From Triangularia verruculosa (taxonomy: Eukaryota; Ascomycota; Sordariomycetes; Sordariales; Podosporaceae), in NCBI GenBank assembly GCA_033296885.1, contig MU864113.1, forward strand, positions 7,501 through 19,712: a stretch of 12,212 bases of DNA, given 5' to 3'. The notes beneath the pieces were generated by a model. The model made no database searches, was not told where the DNA came from, and was given only the letters and a program-made list of their open reading frames with translations. Below, piece after piece: positions 6,938 through 12,212 of this stretch. A program made the translations under genes and the position numbers. How positions within the stretch are numbered: the first letter of the stretch is position 1; each line of letters starts with the position of its first letter.

Positions 6938-7767
6938 ATGGCTAAATTACATACTGGCTCTTCATCAATTTCGCCGCAAATACAGCTTCAGCAGCAAGCG
7001 GAACGTGACCGTCAAGAGAGAGAGAGACGTTAGAGTCTCAACAGCGCGAAGAGCGAGAGCGACTTCGACAGGAGGGGGACCAGGTGCTCCAGGACTGGGC
7101 ATATTTACATCTTCAAGCTCAGGAAGAGCGGGAAGAAAGGAGACGGCAGGAGCAGGAACGACGTCTCCAAGATGGCGACCAGATAATCCAGATCTGGGCA
7201 GAACTAAGTCTCCATACGCGGGAAGAGCGTCGGAGACACAACGCGACCGGGCCGGCAGATAATGCAAGTCAGGCCATACGAGAAGCGGCGCGGCAGCAGC
7301 TGGCAGAGCAAAGTGGACGTGAGCGTAGTGCAGTTAGATGGCGGTGGAGGTTACAACGGAGGGACGAAGAAGAGCTCCGTCGTCAACATGAGCAGCGGTA
7401 TGCGAAACGCGAAGATAGCCACCAAGGTGACATAAATTAAGCGGTTGGCCGAACTTGATATGCCAAGGGAGAGTGATGAGGAGGAAGCAGAGCCCAGCAC
7501 AGCCAGCCCTGCAGACGGTGCCATCGCTCCGCTCGAAGCTGCATCAACTGTCATGAAGGATGGTGAAGCTGAAGAGAAATACCCAAGGCGCGAGCTGCTC
7601 TCGTGCGCTCGATGGGGTCCAGGGACGACGACTTCGACAAGGTGCTGGAGGAAGAACCCGTGCCCAGCAAGTGGGTGTCTTGCTTGCGTTGTCCCAAAAA
7701 GTGGGTCGCTCCCTGGGTACGGGTAACGGGCGGCGCCCCACTCCCTCCTGTCACGAAAGGCAAGTGA
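6938..7767 (+). pseudogene. Broken coding relic, Arg/Glu-rich coiled coil with CxxC tail
   Basis: Unrecognised. Four plus-strand pieces in shifting frames read as one protein. ATG 6938 opens MAKLHTGSSS...QQQAERDRQERERR, stopping at 7031-7033. A second frame from 7030 continues in the same style (LESQQREERERLRQEG, then repeated EERRR/QEQERR/DGDQIIQIW) to TAA 7438-7440. A third frame from about 7442 is acidic (ESDEEEAEPS, MKDGEAEEK). A fourth frame, about 7612-7767, reads DDDFDKVLEEEPVP then KWVSCLRCPKKWV and stops at TGA 7765-7767. The character is continuous across the frame changes, which suggests small indels in a once-intact gene; unseen introns are the alternative. Short fungal proteins ending in WVSCLRC-type cysteine motifs exist as multicopy hypothetical families, as far as I recall, but I cannot name this one. 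Composition is normal, with no RIP signature. Confidence 0.4.
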
Positions 7768-7839
7768 AATGAAAAGGGCAGGGCCACTAATGGCAGATTA
7801 CTTTATTATCGTTGAGTCTAAGGTAGATGACTAGGTAGG

Positions 7840-7844
7840 AGTAT
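7840..7844. repeat. Target-site duplication AGTAT, left copy (LTR-C)
   Basis: AGTAT directly before TGTCAGA; repeated at 8067-8071 directly after TCTGACA. Confidence 0.7.
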
Positions 7845-7890
7845 TGTCAGAAAGAAAGGGGTCTTACTAGCAAGGAGTTCATCCTTCAGT

Positions 7891-7930
7891 TGGCGGCGGC
7901 CATGGTCTGTTGGCGGTGGCCATGGTCTGT
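7891..7930 (+). repeat. 20-bp tandem duplication in LTR-C U3
   Basis: Two copies of a 20-mer beginning TGGCGG and ending GGCCATGGTCTGT differ at one base (C/T). They contain CCATGG palindromes, and a further partial TGACCATG follows. It sits about 35 bp upstream of the TATA box. Confidence 0.85.
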
Positions 7931-7965
7931 TGACCATGTGACAGAATGAATCCTGCAGAAAGGTC

Positions 7966-7973
7966 TATAAAAG
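7966..7973 (+). promoter_or_regulatory. TATA box of LTR-C
   Basis: TATAAAAG, in the GTCTATAAAAGAGAGCAG context typical of LTR promoters. Could drive transcription rightwards toward the small frame at 8249-8655 (inference). Confidence 0.6.
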
Positions 7974-8066
7974 AGAGCAGGAACAGAGAGAAAAACAAAC
8001 AATACAAGCACACAGTTGCAACCCCCATAATATTGACCCTCATAGAGTGCATCGTGTTATCTGACA

Positions 8067-8071
8067 AGTAT
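8067..8071. repeat. Target-site duplication AGTAT, right copy (LTR-C)
   Basis: Exact copy of 7840-7844 directly after the CA end. Confidence 0.7.
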
Positions 8072-8248
8072 AAACAAGTGACTGGTGAAAGCGTGACCCA
8101 CACAGTGCACACAGCCAGTGTGAAACTGTGGTCAGCACTGTGCAGCGTGTGACACCTCCTCACTTTGCTAGGTTTTTTGGTTTCGGTTAACCTCGAAAAT
8201 AATCAGTACCTGACCCGCTGCCTATTTAAGTTGATTTAAAATCGGTTT

Positions 8249-8655
8249 ATGGCATTTAATACCACGTAAGGGTCGGTAAGTATAAAACGCCCGCAGTTGC
8301 CTCCATTTATTCCCGCTTTGTTTATCCACTCTGCTCTCATTTAACTACCGGTACCAGTATCTCTAGGGCTTCATACTTGCCTAGTTCTTTGGCGTCAGCT
8401 GCCGCTCTCGCGGGCTTAGTCACCGCGGTAAAGTCATCATGGGAGCTGTCTCGTATGATAAAGAAGAAGTACAACCAGCGTGTGCTGAAAGACCATGCAG
8501 ACGATATCAATATGAGATTACGTAGGGCTTTGCGAAATGGCAGGATTTCCCAGCAAAACTACAACTTCTGGAAGAAAAAGGTGATGATTGCCGTATGGGA
8601 ACATGGCCGTAGGTTAACTCCATCGAGGACAAAAGTACATCTACTCACAACCTAA
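8249..8655 (+). CDS. Possible small protein gene, about 101 residues, one intron
   Basis: Unrecognised. The clear part is a frame open from about 8320 to TAA 8653-8655. It reads SSLASAAALAGLVTAV, then a basic helical stretch (SRMIKKKYNQRVLKDHADDI) and RLRRALRNGRISQQNYNFW. The frame has no ATG before 8455. A spliced model supplies one: ATG 8249, donor GTAAGG at 8266, branch-like TTTAAC near 8339, acceptor CTCTAG ending 8366, giving MAFNTTASYLPSS... in frame. Against it, the -3 base is T and a TATAAAA motif (about 8281-8287) falls inside the proposed 101-nt intron. That motif would suit a start further down, perhaps a lost ATG. The small hydrophobic N-terminus could be a membrane-facing helix. 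Composition is normal and unlike the AT-rich block to the right. Could also be a remnant. Confidence 0.35.
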
Positions 8656-8959
8656 TTTAGGAGCCGCGATCCTGGAAATTAAGTCTTATTTACGCTGGGA
8701 TTAGATCAAGTAGGGTTATATAAACATTAAGTGAACGAAATTAGATAGATATTCTTTGGTACCTAGGTTTAATATAAGTTGCTAAGATATGTCGCCGGCA
8801 GGCCAGTTGATGAAAGATGAATCAGAAATTAGATCAAATCGTCTTCTCTATACAGCTATACGTTCCCCTCTAAAAGAAAAAATGATAATAAAGAATTCTG
8901 TCGTGCGTGTGTTGTATGCTGGGCACCGTTCGCCTCCGCACCTAATCCAATGTCGATAA
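8656..8959. other. Spacer without recognisable features
   Basis: About 300 bp of moderate AT content. I see no open frame of note, no inverted repeat and no RNA gene. Confidence 0.5.
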
Positions 8960-9783
8960 TAATGTCCATATATTATATAGCCTTAAACGTTGTTAGCTAT
9001 TATTAAAATCCCGGATCTTAGATTAGCTATTTACCGTATTTAAATATAAATATCTTCTTCCTAGTTGAATATCCTTCGAAGTAAACGCGGTAGTCGGTAC
9101 TGTAAATTTGGAGCTATCCTCTCCTATATCTATCCCTACGATAAGTATAAAGAAAAAGAGAGTAAATATAATAAATAAAATAACTATAAAAAATATACAC
9201 TATAATCCTATTATACCGGTTATCTTTTTAAATTATAGTTAAATAAATATAATAATTATAAATAATATTATCTATAAAATTAATATCTACCTTAATTAAT
9301 ATATAATTAATAATCGGTTAATTTTTGCTTTTTTAAGTAAAATCGATTATATACTGTAATTATAATTAATACTTTTTAATAAAGCTTATAATAAATTATA
9401 TATTTAATAATATTTTCGAATAAATCTAAAATATAAGTAAAGTTATATATATATATCCAAGTTGGATTATTAATTATAAATAATTTTATAAAATAAATAG
9501 CTGGACGTTTAATAAAGTAATTTAAGTTCCTTACTTATTTAAATGTTAAAATCGAAGATTTTAATTTATAATATATATTTTTTAAATACATTACTAAATA
9601 AAGGATAAAACGCTATAAATTAATATTAAAGAAAATATTATAATCTAAACTTTTAATTAATACTTTCTCAATATTACCTTTTATTACTTTATTCGATTTA
9701 TTTATTCGGTAAAATAAATAAATCTTATAATCGAATTCTATTTAATATTAACGTTAAATTATAAATACTTTATCTAAAATCTA
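8960..9783. other. Extremely AT-rich block, probable old RIP-destroyed repeat
   Basis: Almost entirely A/T, with remaining C and G mostly as CpG or isolated; ATG-free and full of TAA/TAT runs. No coding frame can be read in either strand. The block ends at the insertion point of pogo-2 and seems to resume for about 25 bp on its right side (11647-11672), so pogo-2 landed in already degraded DNA. Identity of the original repeat cannot be told. Confidence 0.55.
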
Positions 9784-9829
9784 ACGTGCGTGATAAGCGA
9801 GCGCAATAGATAAGCGAGCGCAACACTTT
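9784..9829 (+). repeat. Terminal inverted repeat of pogo-2, left, with doubled 16-bp motif
   Basis: Begins ACGTGCGT and contains GATAAGCGAGCGCAAY twice (9792-9807 and 9809-9824). Matches the reverse complement of 11599-11644 over 46 bases with one mismatch. TA lies before it (9782-9783). The doubled motif is a plausible pair of transposase binding sites (inference). Confidence 0.93.
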
Positions 9830-9881
9830 CCACGCGTCGTACCACCTCCGCCTTCAACACTCATTTCCTCCACAATCTAAT

Positions 9882-11537
9882 ATAGTATCACCGTCAAATG
9901 AAGCACGATTAAATCTGGCTCTCTAGGCTCTTCAAAATAATAAAAAGCTAAGTTTACGAGCTACAGCTAAAATCTATAACGTTGACTATATAACTCTCTT
10001 CCACTGACGCATTGGCCGGCCTACACAATACGATATTCCAGCTAACTTACGTAAGCTTACCGATTTAGAGGAGGAAACGATTGTTTAATATATAATTAAG
10101 CTCTATACGCGTGCATTTTATTCTCGGCTTTATTACGTAGAAGATATAGCTAACCGATTATTACACAAACGCGACGCGCCTCCTATTAACGTACAATAGG
10201 CTTATAACTTCGTTAAATACTAATTAGAACTTCGGACGTATTTTACGCGTAAATATAATTACTAGAGGGCTAAATACAAGGATCTAAAGGTTATTAGCGA
10301 ATAGTTTACCCTCGTATAGAACACCAAAGCTAAGTACGGTATTATAGATAACGATATTTATAATTTTAACGAGACTAGGTTTATAATGGATATTATTTTC
10401 GCGGGTATAGTAGTTATAACTTCTAATAGCTGTAGTAAAGCTAAATAAGCCTAGCCTGGTAATCGCAAATAGGCTATAGTTATTTAGGGAGTAAATATTT
10501 TAGGTTAGGCTATCCTACTATTTATTATTTTAGCTGGGCAATATTACCTTATTAATTGATATTAAAAGTATAGTTTTCCAGTTACCTAGCGTATTGTAAT
10601 AACCGATAATAGCTGGACTACTAATAAGAAAAGTATAGATTAAATTTGGTATTTCGATTTTTATACGGTATTTCGTACGAAGGGTAAATATCGGCTATTA
10701 ATCTTTAACAGCTACAAAAGCTATTACTCTAAAGAATTCGAAACCTACTATTAGGAGTATAATATTATTATACTATATATACTTCCGTACTCCTCCTATA
10801 TACTTTAGCTATTGGATATTAGTTGTTTTGCGCTATTAAAAAAGGCGTATAGCCGCTAAATTAAATAGTTAATACGGATGAATATTATATATATTAGTAA
10901 GTTAGAGTTTCTTTGTATATTTAGAGAAGCGTTTTTTACTTCGATTATAGAAAAGAATATCTAAGGAGGTTTTACTAGAGCTGGCTTTATACTGTACGAC
11001 CCGGAGAAGGTGTTTTCTAAGCTAGATATATACATTCGGACCCTAACACCCCCAGCCTTAAGCTTAACTACAGTATTACCTTGGGTCTTTTAAACGCTAT
11101 ATAACCCTCGAGAGGTTACCTTACAGTTAACGTTAATTAAAACTCGAATTTCCAACTATTAGGGCAGCTCTCTAACCTTAATGCTAGCCGCTGTAGACTA
11201 ATTTACTAAAGGAGCAATGGATATAATATACGAGGTAGCTCTTCTCCGTATAGAGGTCTCTTCGCTACGTAAGGCTAATAAGGAGCTTAGTAAGAGACGG
11301 AGAGCTAAAAAAATACGTGTGCAGCTTGGAGGGTTACTTACTGTACAAAAGGCACAGGATCTATTAGATTAGAAGGCTGTAGGTAAGTAGGTAGCCTAGG
11401 AAATACGATAAAATGGTGGTAGTACAGGGGGGTCTCGTACGAAGATTCGGTGCTGTAGTGTATGCGGTAAGCCTGGCTATAATGCACGTACGTGCTAGGA
11501 GGCTGTAAAATCATCTGATTCATCTATTTCTAATTGA
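9882..11537 (+). pseudogene. pogo/Fot-type transposase with C-terminal CCHC knuckle, RIP-inactivated
   Basis: One frame of 551 codons, without indels, to TGA 11535-11537. About 30 internal stops stand where Gln or Trp is expected. The likely start is now ATA at 9882 (ATG with G-to-A), followed by VSPSNEARLNLAL, the usual opening of this family. Domains in order: psq-type HTH (LSLRATAKIYNV, GRPTQYDIPANLRKL); CENP-B-type HTH (TDLEEETIV, YVEDIANRLL, INVQ.AYNFVK); DDE domain (YNFNETRF, DNSWTTN, KGKYRLLIF, ILPYSSYIL.LLDISCF); then KKAYSR, GGFTRAGFILYDPEKV and a C-terminal CSVCGKPGYNARTC. The first two catalytic Asp codons read Asn (10368-10370, 10707-10709); the third is intact (10815-10817). The knuckle His is Tyr (11478-11480, CAT to TAT). 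Not functional. Confidence 0.93.
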
Positions 11538-11598
11538 GTTATTGTAGTTTCCTAGTGTTGTAGTTATGTAATTAAGGATAGTTATAGTAGGGTGTTAA

Positions 11599-11644
11599 AA
11601 AGTGTTGCGCTCGCTTATCTGTTGCGCTCGCTTATCACGCACGT
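11599..11644 (-). repeat. Terminal inverted repeat of pogo-2, right
   Basis: Reverse complement of 9784-9829 with one mismatch; ends CACGCACGT followed by TA at 11645-11646. Confidence 0.93.
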
Positions 11645-12212
11645 TAAGTTTATTAAAATTATATATTGTTAAAATAGGTCCCTGTGAGGCTTAATTTACA
11701 GTGGACTGGCAGCTGTAATACTACGTGGTTATAGGTGTGAAGGATTGGAGGATTCGGCCAAGTCTTTGCCCGAAGAGCTTACCCGTCACCGAGCACTTAC
11801 CCGGCACCTGCGCACGGGCCCCACTCAGTGCTACAGGCCACTTCAAAAGCTTGCATCGGGCCAACTAGTGGGCCAAAATGGCTATAAGTTTATATTTAAG
11901 CCTATAAGGTCTATATATACCACTGGTTAAAAGGGTTAAGCTCTAGGCCTACGATGATCCGCACTTTGCAAAAGGGGGGGGCGGTTTGGGTGAAGATTTG
12001 TATGGGCGTGAGTCGCTTTTTGGCAATTCGTACTAAAAACGGGGTCCTGTAAGTCGTACTCTGGCTCATCTGCCCGCCCTGGCGTGCGGGGCGCCGCACC
12101 TCGGTCGGTGGGTATTCGGTAGAGGTCGAGTACGAACCCTACTACAGAGGATACAACTGGATTATAGAAGGCTAGCTCTATAAATAAAGAAGGTTACTAC
12201 CTATATTCTCTG
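11645..12212. other. Right flank, no recognisable gene; possible promoter of an element cut by the window edge
   Basis: After the TA duplication and a short AT-rich stretch the composition returns to normal near 11673. The two open frames here (11745-11930 plus, 11911-12099 minus) are short, lack family character and read as chance. I see a TATATATA motif near 11911, a run of G at about 11976-11982, a GC-rich 6-bp hairpin (12084-12099, GTGCGG / CCGCAC), and a TATAAATA box at 12179-12186. The last could belong to an LTR or gene that starts near the window end. No inverted or direct repeat partner is present in the window. Confidence 0.45.

Larger units (their letters stand above)
7845..8066 (+). 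mobile_element. Solo LTR (LTR-C), 222 bp
   Basis: TG...CA element with 7-bp terminal inverted repeats (TGTCAGA / TCTGACA) and a flanking 5-bp duplication AGTAT. It has a TATA box (TATAAAAG, 7966-7973) near its middle and a 20-bp tandem repeat upstream of that, the expected arrangement of U3, R and U5. It shares no obvious sequence with LTR-A or LTR-B, so it is a third retroelement family. Orientation is taken from the TATA box. Open frames crossing it on either strand are chance. Confidence 0.75.
9784..11644 (+). mobile_element. pogo/Fot-type DNA transposon (pogo-2), RIP-inactivated
   Basis: A 1861-bp element with 46-bp inverted repeats and TA on both sides (9782-9783, 11645-11646). It carries one plus-strand transposase frame. 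Its inverted repeats and protein differ clearly from pogo-1, so this is a second family. The interior is poor in CA and TG dinucleotides and rich in TA, while CpG is still common (ACGCG, CGCGAC), as expected for RIP acting mainly on CpA. The ends are nearly undamaged. Confidence 0.93.

Noticed and set aside
6867..7262. Plus-strand 131-residue ORF and the opposing minus ORF 6965-7267
   Set aside because: Composition (SSSGRAGRKETAGAG) looks like an out-of-frame reading of the Arg/Glu-rich relic, whose better frames are 6938-7033 and 7030-7440.
7845..8154. Alternative LTR-C end at the TGACA of 8150-8154
   Set aside because: It gives no target duplication; the end at 8066 gives both a 7-bp inverted terminus and the AGTAT duplication.
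7879..8163. Minus ORF 7879-8163 and plus ORF 7946-8152
   Set aside because: Both cross the end of LTR-C and its target duplication and show no protein family character.
1..12212. CRISPR array, tRNA or rRNA genes
   Set aside because: No spaced identical repeats outside coding or LTR repeats, and no cloverleaf or rRNA-like segment was seen; the window is eukaryotic.

Overview
The window is from a filamentous ascomycete (Pezizomycotina). The evidence is a fungal-type HET-NACHT-WD40 gene with a short GT-AG intron, Fot/pogo-type transposases, solo LTRs, and C-to-T/G-to-A damage typical of repeat-induced point mutation (RIP). RIP is seen as CAA/CAG-to-stop, TGG-to-stop and Asp-to-Asn changes without frameshifts. 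I cannot name the species.

Layout. (1) Bases 1-3451, minus strand: an NLR-type (STAND) heterokaryon-incompatibility gene. It has an N-terminal HET domain, a NACHT NTPase, a 48-nt intron (1106-1153), and a second exon with seven complete, nearly identical WD40 repeats plus the start of an eighth. The 3' end lies outside the window. (2) Bases 3452-3996: the upstream region of that gene. (3) Bases 3997-6747: three transposable elements nested inside one another, each with its own target-site duplication. A minus-strand solo LTR (LTR-A, CTCGT duplication) holds a 2.4-kb pogo/Fot-type DNA transposon (pogo-1, TA duplication, 43-bp inverted repeats). That transposon holds a plus-strand 450-bp solo LTR (LTR-B, CCTAT duplication). 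Taking the insertions out restores one uninterrupted transposase frame of 533 codons with many RIP stops, and a 342-bp LTR related to LTR-B. (4) Bases 6938-7767: a broken plus-strand coding relic with Arg/Glu-rich coiled-coil character and a CxxC end. (5) Bases 7845-8066: a third solo LTR (LTR-C, 222 bp, AGTAT duplication). (6) Bases 8249-8655: a possible small gene of about 100 residues, perhaps with one intron. (7) Bases 8960-9783: an extremely AT-rich, probably RIP-destroyed block. (8) Bases 9784-11644: a second, different pogo/Fot-type transposon (pogo-2, TA duplication, 46-bp inverted repeats) with a 551-codon transposase frame killed by about 30 stops. (9) Bases 11645-12212: no recognisable gene.

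Taken together, this is a fast-evolving, transposon-rich compartment around a nonself-recognition receptor gene. The WD40 array is the youngest-looking repeat structure and keeps its reading frame. The neighbouring DNA transposons have been inactivated by RIP-like mutation, including loss of catalytic aspartates. The LTRs bring their own promoter elements (TATA and CCAAT boxes) into the region. All family assignments rest on motifs read by eye; no database search was run.
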